Under the pieces are notes generated by a model, which saw nothing but the letters and a program-made list of their open reading frames with translations, was not told where the DNA came from and did not search any database. A stretch of DNA of 59,024 bases from Hyalangium gracile (GTDB taxonomy: Bacteria; Myxococcota; Myxococcia; Myxococcales; Myxococcaceae), in contig NZ_JAHXBG010000044.1 of NCBI RefSeq assembly GCF_020103725.1, forward strand, positions 1 to 59,024, in the 5' to 3' direction. The translations under genes were made by a program, and so were the position numbers. Shown in pieces: positions 16,248-24,444 of this stretch. The stretch's first letter is position 1; each line of letters begins with the position of its first letter.

Positions 16248-18506
16248 TCAGTGACGGTCGCGGAGTGTCCGCGCGGCGTCACGGAAGACCTTGGCCAGCG
16301 TCGGGTATTCGGGGGAGTGGGCCTCCAGGAAGGGGGCGTCCTCGTGACGCCCGATGATCCCCAGCACGACCGCCGCCGAGATGGACGGGTTGGGGAAGGT
16401 GGCTCGAATGAGTCTCAGGGCTACGGTGCGCAAGGCCAGACGGGCATCTTCCGGAAGCGCAGGCAGCAGGCGCTCTCGATCACTGAGATGCATGCTGAGC
16501 AGGCACTCACAGTAATAGGCGGCGTCACGATCGTGACTCAACGCTTGTTCGTCGAGTGCCTCTGCCGAGGCGATGAACGCAGGGAGGACCGGTACCAGCT
16601 CATCAGGAACATCTTCCTCGAGCACCACGAGCACTCGAGTCTTGTGCCTGGTGGAAATCGTGGGGTCGCGAGCCCATGTGTCCAACTCAGGTGGAGTCTT
16701 TTCCAGCAATGGAACCAACCCGTGCAAGCCATGGGGGGCAGGCAGCGAAATCCTTTCCAGGCTGCGCCGCACGGCGGGAAGCAGATCCGGATGTCGTCGT
16801 CTCCAGAGGGCACGTGCCAGAGCGATGACATCCGCTGCATCGGGCTGACCTGCGGCAGCCAGACGCTCGAGTCTGCGGATCAGAGGGGCACGCGCACTGG
16901 CTTCCGCGATTCGTCCGAGTGCCCTGACGATGTCTTCCACGACTGCTTCGCCGTCGTAGCTCCTGCGTGCTTCTTCAATGGCGAGTTGTTCCTCCAGGCG
17001 TCTGGCGCTGGCTGCTCCACCCAGCTCACCGAGCCCAAACGCCGCTGCTTGTCGTACGAGCGAGTCCTCGCAGTTCAACATGGCCTCCAGCTCAGCCCTC
17101 ACCTGCTTGGGACTCAAGCCGAGCTGCGGCAGCAAGGCGCGTACGCGATCCTCCTCGCCCCATTTGAAGGCCTGCACCAGCTCATCGCGAATCCGGGCCG
17201 TATCAATCGTGCGTGCCATCTTCCGTTGGTTCCTTGCTGCTACGAGCTCACGCTTGAGATCACGCACGTTGGAGACATAGTTGGTGTTGTGCCGTACCCC
17301 ATCTGGCCGTAAGGACGCTGCGTCAGGCCGGCGGAAGCGAGGCCCCTCTCCCGGGGCCTTGTCGAGGGCGGGTTTGTTGTCAGCATCCAGCTGCGCTTTG
17401 TTCTTCAGTAGCTGGGTGTGCCTTGCTGACTCTCGGGAGGCGAGCTCCTCCTCGATGGCCTCGTTGTGTAGTGGGTTCTGCCGGGTATGAGGCGGGCCAT
17501 AACGAGTGGAGAGCTTGGGGCCTGGGGGTGGGCCTGCCGTGCCGTCGTCCATGGTGGAGCAGAGGGTCAGGCCGCCACAGAGGCGTGTGGCCATTTCCCC
17601 CGTCGCCACTCCGCTGAGGATGAGGCTGCCATCGCCTGCCACCTGGGCGGTCGCCGCGGCCTCCACGGCCAGTCCGCCCCTTACGGTGTACAGGGGCTTG
17701 CCCAGCAGCGCTCCCAGGCCACCGGGGGGCAGCGTGGGCGCAGTCCTGGCCACCCCCATGCTCGCCACCATCACCAGCACCCGCAGCATTGTGCCGCCCA
17801 TGGCTCTGCCGAAGTGCTCCGAGGCCGCCTCCACCTCCTTCTGCGTCCTGGCCGACTCGGACTCGCGGTAGAGCCGCAGGCACGCCAGGGCCAGGTTCAC
17901 TACCTCCATCAATCCCACGGTGATGGCCAGCGCTGCCGTGAGCGTCACGGCGAAGGCCTTGGAGAAGAGGGGCTCGGGTACCAGCCACGCGCCGAAGTAG
18001 ACGGCCACCGAGAGGAACACGCTGGCCACGAACACCGGGGAGCTGAACAGCTCCTGCGCGGCCTCGCGCACCCCCGCGCCCATGTAGCGCGGGGACAGCT
18101 TCAAGGCCTGGTAGAAGCGGCTCTGCCCCAGCACCTTCGGCAGCGGCAGCAGCGCCCCGCCAAAGCGGGACAGGAACTGTTCGCGTAGGTGCTGCTCCCA
18201 CTGCCCACCATCATCCTCCTCCAGCAGCCGGAGCCGGGCCGGTGGGAGGACGCGAATCTCGGGCCGTTCCACCAGCAAGGCCGAGTGGAAGACGGTGAGC
18301 GCCGCCTGGGCTTCCGCCACGCTCAACACGTCGAGGCTGGGGTCGGCCGCCACCGGCTCGAAGGAGAGCCGGACGCGGCCTCCCGGCAGCTCGCTCACGC
18401 TCACCGCGCGAGGCTCTCCCTCGGATGCGCGAGAGGTGGCGCACGCCGTCAGCAAGCCGAGGCACAGCACCCAGGCCATGCGCACCCATGAACGGGCTTC
18501 GCTCAT
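16248..18506 (-). CDS. SitA-like polymorphic toxin lipoprotein fused to HEAT repeats
   Basis: A 752-residue lipoprotein: signal peptide with lipobox LTACA near residue 22. Residues 150-270 contain two hydrophobic segments (starting VFVASVFLSVAV and AVTLTAALAITVG) and a conserved helical region. That layout recalls the delivery half of SitA5/SitA6-type toxins, which pass between myxobacteria by outer-membrane exchange. Residues about 335-425 are charged (PHTRQNPLHNEAIEEEL, HNTNYVSN) and resemble a nuclease-like effector tip. At residue 430 a new Met (codon at 17219) opens a 323-residue HEAT-like repeat domain. HEAT proteins often serve as immunity proteins, so this may be a toxin fused in frame to its antidote. 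The SitA label is from memory of the family and not verified. Confidence 0.6.
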   Translation of the reverse strand: MSEARSWVRMAWVLCLGLLTACATSRASEGEPRAVSVSELPGGRVRLSFEPVAADPSLDVLSVAEAQAALTVFHSALLVERPEIRVLPPARLRLLEEDDGGQWEQHLREQFLSRFGGALLPLPKVLGQSRFYQALKLSPRYMGAGVREAAQELFSSPVFVASVFLSVAVYFGAWLVPEPLFSKAFAVTLTAALAITVGLMEVVNLALACLRLYRESESARTQKEVEAASEHFGRAMGGTMLRVLVMVASMGVARTAPTLPPGGLGALLGKPLYTVRGGLAVEAAATAQVAGDGSLILSGVATGEMATRLCGGLTLCSTMDDGTAGPPPGPKLSTRYGPPHTRQNPLHNEAIEEELASRESARHTQLLKNKAQLDADNKPALDKAPGEGPRFRRPDAASLRPDGVRHNTNYVSNVRDLKRELVAARNQRKMARTIDTARIRDELVQAFKWGEEDRVRALLPQLGLSPKQVRAELEAMLNCEDSLVRQAAAFGLGELGGAASARRLEEQLAIEEARRSYDGEAVVEDIVRALGRIAEASARAPLIRRLERLAAAGQPDAADVIALARALWRRRHPDLLPAVRRSLERISLPAPHGLHGLVPLLEKTPPELDTWARDPTISTRHKTRVLVVLEEDVPDELVPVLPAFIASAEALDEQALSHDRDAAYYCECLLSMHLSDRERLLPALPEDARLALRTVALRLIRATFPNPSISAAVVLGIIGRHEDAPFLEAHSPEYPTLAKVFRDAARTLRDRH

Positions 18507-18531
18507 GGCCCGAGCATGCAGGATTGCCTCG

Positions 18532-19089
18532 CTACTTGGCAGCCTCGGCCCGCAGCCGCTCCAGGAAGAAGGCCACCACCACCAGCGAGTGGGTGATCTT
18601 CCCCTCCAGGATGAGCCGCGGCACCTCCGCTCGCGGGAACAGCTCCACGGTGATGTCCTCGCCGTGGTCCTGCCGTCCCTCGTGCCGCTTCACGCAGTCC
18701 AGCGCCAGGAACGAGTGGCACCGGTTACCCTGCAGCGCCGGGTTCGGATGCACCGAGCCCAATGGCACCATACGCCCCGCCTCATAGCCCGTCTCCTCCT
18801 CCAACTCCCGCGCCGCCGCCAGGGCCGGATCCTCGCCGTGATCCACCAGCCCGCCGGGGATCTCCAGCGTCGTCTCCTGCACCCCGAAGCGGTACTGCCG
18901 GATCAGCACCAGCTGATCCTCCGTCGTCACCGCGATGATGTTGCACCACTCCGGCGTGTCGAGGAACACGCGCGGGTGCTCCTGATTCGTGCGCGGATCC
19001 GCGTAGAGGTCCTCACGGACCTTCAGGATGGTGTAGTCATGCTCGAGCCCCCGGCGCAGCCGCGGCCAGGGACGGGGGGACTGGGACAC
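18532..19089 (-). CDS. Nudix hydrolase, ADP-ribose pyrophosphatase-like
   Basis: A 185-residue Nudix enzyme. The Nudix box GX5EX7REUXEEXGU is complete: it starts GGLVDHGEDPALAAARELEE and closes with ETGY (about residues 90-113), providing the Mg-binding glutamates. The N-terminal strand pair and IPGG before the box are like ADP-ribose/nucleoside diphosphate sugar pyrophosphatases. The exact substrate is not clear. It is 13 bp downstream of the SirB1-type gene and 25 bp upstream of the SitA-like gene on the same strand. Confidence 0.92.
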   Translation of the reverse strand: MSQSPRPWPRLRRGLEHDYTILKVREDLYADPRTNQEHPRVFLDTPEWCNIIAVTTEDQLVLIRQYRFGVQETTLEIPGGLVDHGEDPALAAARELEEETGYEAGRMVPLGSVHPNPALQGNRCHSFLALDCVKRHEGRQDHGEDITVELFPRAEVPRLILEGKITHSLVVVAFFLERLRAEAAK

Positions 19090-19102
19090 GAGGCCTCCAG
19101 GG

Positions 19103-19963
19103 TCAGTTCAGGTTCGCCAGCCGCTCGCGCAGCTCCTTCGACATCAGCTCCAGCCGCTCGCGATCCGGTGCCTCCGGCGACAGCTCCAGGCACCGCTCCA
19201 CGTCCTTGAGCGCCGCCCGGAACGCCCCCACCTTCGTCAGCAGCACCGCCCGCGTGCGCAGCTCGCCCGGGTGGTCCGGCGCCAGCAGGAGCAGCAGATC
19301 CACCACCGCCAGCGCCCGCTCCGCGTCCTCGCGCTCCAGGTACACCCGCTTGAGGTTGGACAGCATCCGGTAGGTGATGAGCTCCACCGGCGCCGGCGTC
19401 AGCTTGGCCGGATCGAACCGCAGCTGCGGCGCCACCCGCTTGAGCAGCTCCTCGCAGCCCGTCTCCGTGAGGATGTCCCCGTTGTGGAACGGATCGATGA
19501 CCAGCTTGTGGTCCCCCGTGTTGCACGCCACCAGGAAGTGCCCCGGGAAGGCCACCCCGTACAGCGGAATCCCCGCCCGCCGCGCCACCTCCAGGTACAC
19601 CACCGAGAGCGTGATGGGCAGCCCCACCTTGTGCTCCAGCACGTGGTCCAGGAAGCTGTTCTCCGGCGCGTAGTACTCCTTCTCGTTGCCGCGGAAGCCC
19701 TCGATGTCCGCCAGCACGTGGCGCAGGGCTCGCAGCCGCGCCAGCGAGGGGCCTTCCTCCAGGTGGCGCTCCACCTCCACCTGCACCCGGACCGCCAGGG
19801 CATCCAGGGTGTGCAGGCAGGCGGGCGCGTCCAGGGAGGGGTTGGCCAGCGTGGCGATGGCCAGCGCGGCGAGATCCAGCCGAGGCGGATCCGCAGCCAG
19901 CGCCGACACGAGCCGTTCCCGAGCAAGCGGGGAGCCGAATCCGGAGGGAAAGTTCACGTGCAT
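19103..19963 (-). CDS. SirB1-type transglutaminase-like protein with TPR tail
   Basis: A 286-residue cytosolic protein of the SirB1 family. Residues 85-180 carry the family core: FRGNEKEYYAPENSFLDHVL, GLPITLSVVYLEVARRAG, GVAFPGHFLV and IDPFHNG. This is a transglutaminase-like fold, though the usual catalytic Cys is not obvious. Residues 200-286 are helical TPR-like repeats (RALAVVDLLLLLAPDHPGEL then AALKDVERCLELSPEAPDRE). Function of the family is poorly known. It lies between a small hypothetical gene and the Nudix gene in a leftward run. Confidence 0.85.
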   Translation of the reverse strand: MHVNFPSGFGSPLARERLVSALAADPPRLDLAALAIATLANPSLDAPACLHTLDALAVRVQVEVERHLEEGPSLARLRALRHVLADIEGFRGNEKEYYAPENSFLDHVLEHKVGLPITLSVVYLEVARRAGIPLYGVAFPGHFLVACNTGDHKLVIDPFHNGDILTETGCEELLKRVAPQLRFDPAKLTPAPVELITYRMLSNLKRVYLEREDAERALAVVDLLLLLAPDHPGELRTRAVLLTKVGAFRAALKDVERCLELSPEAPDRERLELMSKELRERLANLN

Positions 19964-20009
19964 GGACTAACCCACCCGAGGCCGAACGGCAAAGGCAGGC
20001 GACCGCTCG

Positions 20010-20288
20010 TCAGAATGCCGGCGGTGGATGGTTGGGAAGACGGCCCTTGATTTCCGCTCGGAGTGCGATCTGCGCCGAGATGAGTCCCGCCAGGATTCCA
20101 TCCTCATATTCGAAGGTAGGATGCTCCTTGAGTTCCGGGAAGTCATGTGCGTTGCGCAGATCCTCCGGGCCGATGTTGGGCACCGCCTCGCGGGCCAGGC
20201 GGAGCACCTTGGCCTGCTGCTGGGTAATCATCCGCTCGAAGAGCGAGTGAGCCAGCTCCAGCATCTCCTGGGCTGTCTGTTCCGTCAT
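20010..20288 (-). CDS. Small helical hypothetical protein
   Basis: A 92-residue protein beginning MTEQTAQEMLELAHSLFERM. It is predicted from composition to be helical and soluble, with no signal peptide, no cysteine and no known motif. It lies 23 bp after the stop of the upstream papain-fold gene and 46 bp before the SirB1-type start, so it is read in the same direction and probably the same operon. I do not recognise a family. The consistent codon use and operon spacing support it as a real gene. Confidence 0.7.
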   Translation of the reverse strand: MTEQTAQEMLELAHSLFERMITQQQAKVLRLAREAVPNIGPEDLRNAHDFPELKEHPTFEYEDGILAGLISAQIALRAEIKGRLPNHPPPAF

Positions 20289-20311
20289 GGGGCCTGCCTC
20301 GGCGTCTCCAG

Positions 20312-21934
20312 CTACTGCTGGGCGATGTCCCACTTCATCCGCTGGTAGCTGCGGCGGAAGGTGAGCGCATCCCTCTCGATAGCACCCTCCTTGTCCTCGC
20401 GCCCGTCCAGGAACGCCACGAAGTCCAGCTGCCGGTCCGCCTTGTCGTACTCCTGGTCGAACAGCTTGACGATCTCGTTGGCGGGCAGCGTGCGCCGGCC
20501 GGCCACGTTCACCAGATCGATCTTCAGCCCCTTCAGGTCCTTGGACGGGGCGTAGGACTTGTAGACGAGCTCCGTGCACACCAGCGTCTGGTCCGAGAAG
20601 AAGTCGAAGTTGAAGTCGTACGGACGGCCCTGGTAGGTGAACGCGCGCACGATGGCCTGCGCCTTGTCCTTCTTGGACAGCCGCGGCCGCATGACGCCCA
20701 GGTAGTCCACGCGCATGCCGTGCTCGGGGCCGGTGAAGGACACGCCCTCGCTGATGGACTCGATGATGCGGATGGGCTCGCCGTGCTCGTCCTTGCCCAT
20801 GTACTGGGTCCACTTGGCGGGGAAGCTGCGCGACAGGTGCTCGGAGAGCGTCTTCGGCTGGCCGGGCAGGGTGGCCAGCCACGCCTTCACCTCCGCGTCC
20901 CCGTCGAAGTAGCCCGCGAGCATGTCCGGCGTGCCCACGTACAGCTCGGCGTGCGGCCAGAACCCCGGCAGGCCGATGTTGGACAGGTACCAGTTCTGCC
21001 GGGCGACGATGACGTCCCCGGGCTCCATCTTCTGGAGCACCTGGTCGACCTGCGCGCGGGAGATGAGCGGCTTGCCGATGCGCTTGACGCGGGTGTCGCC
21101 CATCCACTCGGCCACGGACTTCTGCACCGGGAAGATGGCGCGCGAGGTGGTGTCCTGGACGATGTCCTTGGCCGCGGTGGTGAAGAAGGAGGGCCCGCGC
21201 TTGAGCAGCTTGCCCCGGGCCACCTTGGAGTTCAGCTTCATCTCCTGGAGCACCCAGGCCGTCAGCTTGGAGTTCATCGCCCCCGACTTCGACAGCACCG
21301 GACGCAGCTGATCCCGGTAGGTGTCCCCGGTGAAGAGCTGGGTGGCGGTGGAGACGTGGATGACCTTCTCCTTGAAGTGGGCGAAAGCCCGCGCGGGGAT
21401 GCCGTAGTCCGGGGCCGGCTCGTCCAGGAGCACCTCGAGCTGCTTGCGGCCGTTGGTGAGCTCCGCGTAGGTGAGCCCGTGCGACAGGATGGTGGTGAGC
21501 GCCCCGTGCGTGAGCAGGAAGCCCCAGGCGTGCTTCTTCGGCTGGGTGAGCGCCGGCACCTTCACGAAGTCCCAGTAGCGCTGGCGGATGACCTCGGTGG
21601 AGGCGAAGTAGTCGAAGAACGCCGCCCACGTGGTGAGCAGCGTCTGCTTCTGCTCGGGCGTGTAGGGGATGTCCTGCTTCTGGTTGTAGAGCGACAGGTT
21701 CTGCCGGATCCGCTCCTGCAGGCCGCGCAGGCCGTTGGCGTAGCGCTGGAGCGACTCCAAGTCCCTCTGGGCCTGGGCCACGAAGGCCTCGTCCTCCCAG
21801 TCATAGATGCCGGTGGCGGGCGCCTCGGGCGCGGGGGCCGGCGTGGCGACGGCGGGCGCGGCGGGAGCCTGAGCTTGGGGGGGAGGCGAGCTTGCGAGCG
21901 TGAGCTGGGCCAGGAGCAGGGAGGTGGCGAGCAT
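20312..21934 (-). CDS. Exported permuted papain-fold (YiiX/YebB-like) hydrolase
   Basis: I chose ATG at 21934 (GGAG 5 bases upstream), giving 540 residues. A hydrophobic N-terminus (MLATSLLLAQLTLASS) is a signal peptide, followed by a Pro/Ala linker. Residues 50-320 are helical. The C-terminal third has the circularly permuted NlpC/P60 pattern of the YiiX/YebB group: GDVIVARQNW then a His in FWPHAELYVG (about residues 310-342), and much later the Cys in LVCTELVYKSY (about residue 462). In the permuted group the His comes before the Cys, as here. Likely activity is hydrolysis of an amide or acyl bond in envelope material; the substrate is unknown. Confidence 0.75.
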   Translation of the reverse strand: MLATSLLLAQLTLASSPPPQAQAPAAPAVATPAPAPEAPATGIYDWEDEAFVAQAQRDLESLQRYANGLRGLQERIRQNLSLYNQKQDIPYTPEQKQTLLTTWAAFFDYFASTEVIRQRYWDFVKVPALTQPKKHAWGFLLTHGALTTILSHGLTYAELTNGRKQLEVLLDEPAPDYGIPARAFAHFKEKVIHVSTATQLFTGDTYRDQLRPVLSKSGAMNSKLTAWVLQEMKLNSKVARGKLLKRGPSFFTTAAKDIVQDTTSRAIFPVQKSVAEWMGDTRVKRIGKPLISRAQVDQVLQKMEPGDVIVARQNWYLSNIGLPGFWPHAELYVGTPDMLAGYFDGDAEVKAWLATLPGQPKTLSEHLSRSFPAKWTQYMGKDEHGEPIRIIESISEGVSFTGPEHGMRVDYLGVMRPRLSKKDKAQAIVRAFTYQGRPYDFNFDFFSDQTLVCTELVYKSYAPSKDLKGLKIDLVNVAGRRTLPANEIVKLFDQEYDKADRQLDFVAFLDGREDKEGAIERDALTFRRSYQRMKWDIAQQ

Positions 21935-22117
21935 CAGGTCTCCAGGAGGGAGCGGTACAGCGGGGCGCAATCTACCTCGGACCGGGGCGGGCATGGTTGC
22001 TTGGCTGGCCTGTGAGCGGTGCGGGCCGTGCCGCCCCGGGTGGTCCGAAGCCCCTTCCATCCCCAGGTTCATGAAAAGCGCCCGGACCGGAAACCCGGGC
22101 AGAAAGGCAGAGAGACG

Positions 22118-22435
22118 ATGGCTTACGGACAGGCGGAGAACCCGGCGCTGTCGATCCCCACGCACCTGGACGCCGTGGACTATCCGGTGTGGCGTGAGCA
22201 GCTCGTGAGGGCGGCGGAGGACAATGGCGCCGACGTCGACGTCATCAACGTCCTCAAGTTCCTGCCGCGCTCGCGCTACGAGTCCAAGGAAGAGGTGATG
22301 AGGGACCTGGCCGAGGCGGCCCGGCGGTTCGCCAGCGGCGGCTTCCCGGGCGATGACGGGGTGGAGAGAGACCGGCGGAACATCGGCCGGGACATGGTGG
22401 AGAACGCCCCTCCGGGGCACAGCCGTCATCCTTGA
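22118..22435 (+). CDS. DUF2795 domain protein
   Basis: A 105-residue protein. The ATG at 22118 follows AGAAAGGCAGAGAG. Residues 14-75 match the DUF2795 pattern: a VDYPVWREQLV start, then AEDNGADVDVINVLKFLP and a YESKEEVMRDLAEA end. In other bacteria this small helical domain sits in stress- or stability-related proteins without known activity. The C-terminus is charged and probably disordered. It is divergent from the exported papain-fold gene (184 bp between starts), with a lipoprotein gene 59 bp downstream. Confidence 0.75.
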   Translation: MAYGQAENPALSIPTHLDAVDYPVWREQLVRAAEDNGADVDVINVLKFLPRSRYESKEEVMRDLAEAARRFASGGFPGDDGVERDRRNIGRDMVENAPPGHSRHP

Positions 22436-22494
22436 ACGGGGATGGTGGAAGAGGCTCGCGAGCGCTGGCGGTTTCTGCCAGCGTTCGCGGCCCT

Positions 22495-23391
22495 ATGCGC
22501 GCTCGAAGACTGACCTGGCTCTGCTGTGCCGTGGCGCTGGCTGCCTGCACCAAGCCCGCCTCCTCGCTGGTGCCCGAGGCGGGGACTCCGCCACCGGTGC
22601 GGCTCGACTTCCGACCCCCGGTGGACCGAGCCATCACGGAGCGGGTGCAGAGCACGCGGACGATGGAGCGCGGCGGCACGCGGCAGTCCGAGGAGGTGGA
22701 GATGACCACCGTGACGCGCTTCACGCCGGCCGAGAACGGGTGGCAGCTCGTCCAGACGGTGTCGCAGGCGCGGATGACGCGCGGCGGCACGCCGGTGGAG
22801 ACGGTGGTGGACGAGGTGCTCTCGCGCTTTGCGCTCCGGGTGCGGCTGGCGGCGGATGGAGCCTTCGTGAAGGTGCTCAACGCGGACGAGGGGCTGAAGG
22901 CGCTGCGCCAGGTGGCGGCGGGGCCGCAGGCCGGGGCGCTGGAGGCCTTCTTCGCGCCCGAGTCCGTGGAGTCGCGGACCCGCCGCGAGTGGGAGGCGAA
23001 GTACGGCGGGCTGCTCCAGCGCAACCTCACGGTGGGGCAGCACACCTGGGCGGTGGAGGCGTTCTCCACGGCCGAGGGCGAGGTGCGGTACGTGCTGCAG
23101 CGGACGGTGACGGGGACGGAGCTGACGGACCAGGGTAATGCGCTGGTGCTGGGCTTGAGGTGCCTGGACGCGCTGCCCGACGACGCGCCCCCGGAGCTGC
23201 GCGAGGTGCTGGAGGAGGCGGGCAGTCCGGAGCTGACGGAAGGCGTGACGTGTGAGGGCGAGCAGGTGGTGGCGCGGGGCTACTTCGTGCCGATGCGGCG
23301 CAATCTGACCGTGCGCGCGAAGGTGGGAGACGCTACATGGACGCTCGCGACGCAGACGAAGCTGGAGATGCTGGAGGAGGCGCGACGATGA
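22495..23391 (+). CDS. Hypothetical lipoprotein
   Basis: ATG at 22495 gives 298 residues with an ideal lipoprotein signal (MRARRLTWLCCAVALAAC, lipobox LAAC). The mature protein is mostly beta strand with a repeated T-x-E/R pattern, and no catalytic motif or known domain is visible. Its stop overlaps the ATG of the CoA-binding protein (ATGA), so translation is coupled. The shared operon suggests a functional link, but nothing in either sequence says what it is. Confidence 0.75.
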   Translation: MRARRLTWLCCAVALAACTKPASSLVPEAGTPPPVRLDFRPPVDRAITERVQSTRTMERGGTRQSEEVEMTTVTRFTPAENGWQLVQTVSQARMTRGGTPVETVVDEVLSRFALRVRLAADGAFVKVLNADEGLKALRQVAAGPQAGALEAFFAPESVESRTRREWEAKYGGLLQRNLTVGQHTWAVEAFSTAEGEVRYVLQRTVTGTELTDQGNALVLGLRCLDALPDDAPPELREVLEEAGSPELTEGVTCEGEQVVARGYFVPMRRNLTVRAKVGDATWTLATQTKLEMLEEARR

Positions 23392-23834
23392 ACTTCCAGG
23401 AAAACCTGATCGAGAACGAGCGGGGCGTGGAGCGGGTGGTGAAGGGCTCGAAGCGGGTGGCGGTGCTGGGCATCAAGACGGAGCAGCAGGCGGGGCAGCC
23501 GGCCTTCTATGTGGCGGACTACCTGGCGAAGGCGGGGGTGGAGGTGGTGCCGGTGCCCGTCTACTACCCGGACGTGACGCACATCCTTGGCAAGCCGGTG
23601 TACCGGAGGCTGGTGGACATCCCGGGGGACATCGATCTGGTGGATGTGTTCCGGCGGCCGCAGGACATCGACCAGCACGTGGACGACATCATCGCGAAGA
23701 AGCCGAAGGCGGTGTGGTTCCAGTCCGGCATCCGCAACGACGCGGCGGCCGAGAAGCTGGCGAAGGCGGGCATCCAGGTGGTCCAGGACCGGTGCCTGAT
23801 GGTGGAGCACCGGCGCTACTCGATCCTGGGGTGA
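23388..23834 (+). CDS. CoA-binding domain protein (YccU-like)
   Basis: A 148-residue single-domain Rossmann protein of the CoA-binding family (YccU type). Blocks are KRVAVLGIKTEQQAGQPAFY at the nucleotide end, GKPVYRRLVDIPGDIDLVDVFRR in the middle, and WFQSGIRND...VVQDRCLMVEH at the end, where the Cys-containing C-terminal motif is typical. It resembles the CoA-binding module of succinyl-CoA synthetase alpha, without a catalytic partner. Exact role is unknown. The ATG overlaps the upstream lipoprotein stop. Confidence 0.9.
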   Translation: MNFQENLIENERGVERVVKGSKRVAVLGIKTEQQAGQPAFYVADYLAKAGVEVVPVPVYYPDVTHILGKPVYRRLVDIPGDIDLVDVFRRPQDIDQHVDDIIAKKPKAVWFQSGIRNDAAAEKLAKAGIQVVQDRCLMVEHRRYSILG

Positions 23835-23846
23835 GCGGGGGAGGGG

Positions 23847-24444
23847 TTATCCGCGCACGGTGGCTGCCGCTACGACCTTGCGTGCCCACTGGCGTTGCTC
23901 GTCTGAGGGCATGAACGAGTCGAAGTGTCCGGCCTGTATTCGCGCGACCAGCTTCGTATCGCGGCTGATGATTCCGGCGCATCCCAGGGGGAAAGCCAGC
24001 TTCGAAGAAGCGATCCACGTTGGATGCGATGGGGATCGCGTAGGGCTCCTCGTAGACGTCTACCCAGGCGACAGGCTGCCAGCCCTGCTCATCCGCAAGA
24101 CCCGGAATCGTGGCGTAGTGGTAGGCCAGATGCGGCTCGCCCGCGAAGACGAGGGTCGGCAGGGCGAGTTGCTTCTGGGTGCTCTCGCTCCACCACCTGT
24201 TCTGTTTCTCGAACTGGCGGTCGTCGTCCTCCAATGGATGGAGCACGATGCCTGCCACGTCCGTGGCGAACGCGGCGAAGCCAAAGCGGGCATAGACGGC
24301 GGCGAGCACTGGATCGAAGGGGAGTCCCTCTACCAGTGCCCCAGCTTCCAGCGGGGCGCTCGCGGGGGGAGAGGTGCGCAGGTGCAATCCCAGGCGACGG
24401 CAGACCTCCCTCAGGCGCTCCAATCCTGGCAGTTCCATGCGCAT
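23847..24444 (-). pseudogene. SMI1/KNR4-type immunity protein, frameshifted
   Basis: The reading frame from ATG 24444 (an alternative ATG is 6 bases on) encodes a SUKH/SMI1-like protein: YARFGFAAFATDV, VFAGEPHLAYHYATIPGLAD, WVDVYEEPYAIPIASNVDRFF. At a run of five Gs on the plus strand (23987-23991) the frame breaks. Shifting by one base restores a sensible end (GCAGIISRDTKL, GHFDSFMPSDEQRQWARK) with TAA at 23847-23849. The unshifted frame instead yields Arg/Pro-rich nonsense running past 23700. The start abuts the stop of the nuclease-like toxin, the layout of a toxin/immunity pair. A real mutation or a homopolymer sequencing error would both explain it. Confidence 0.75.
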
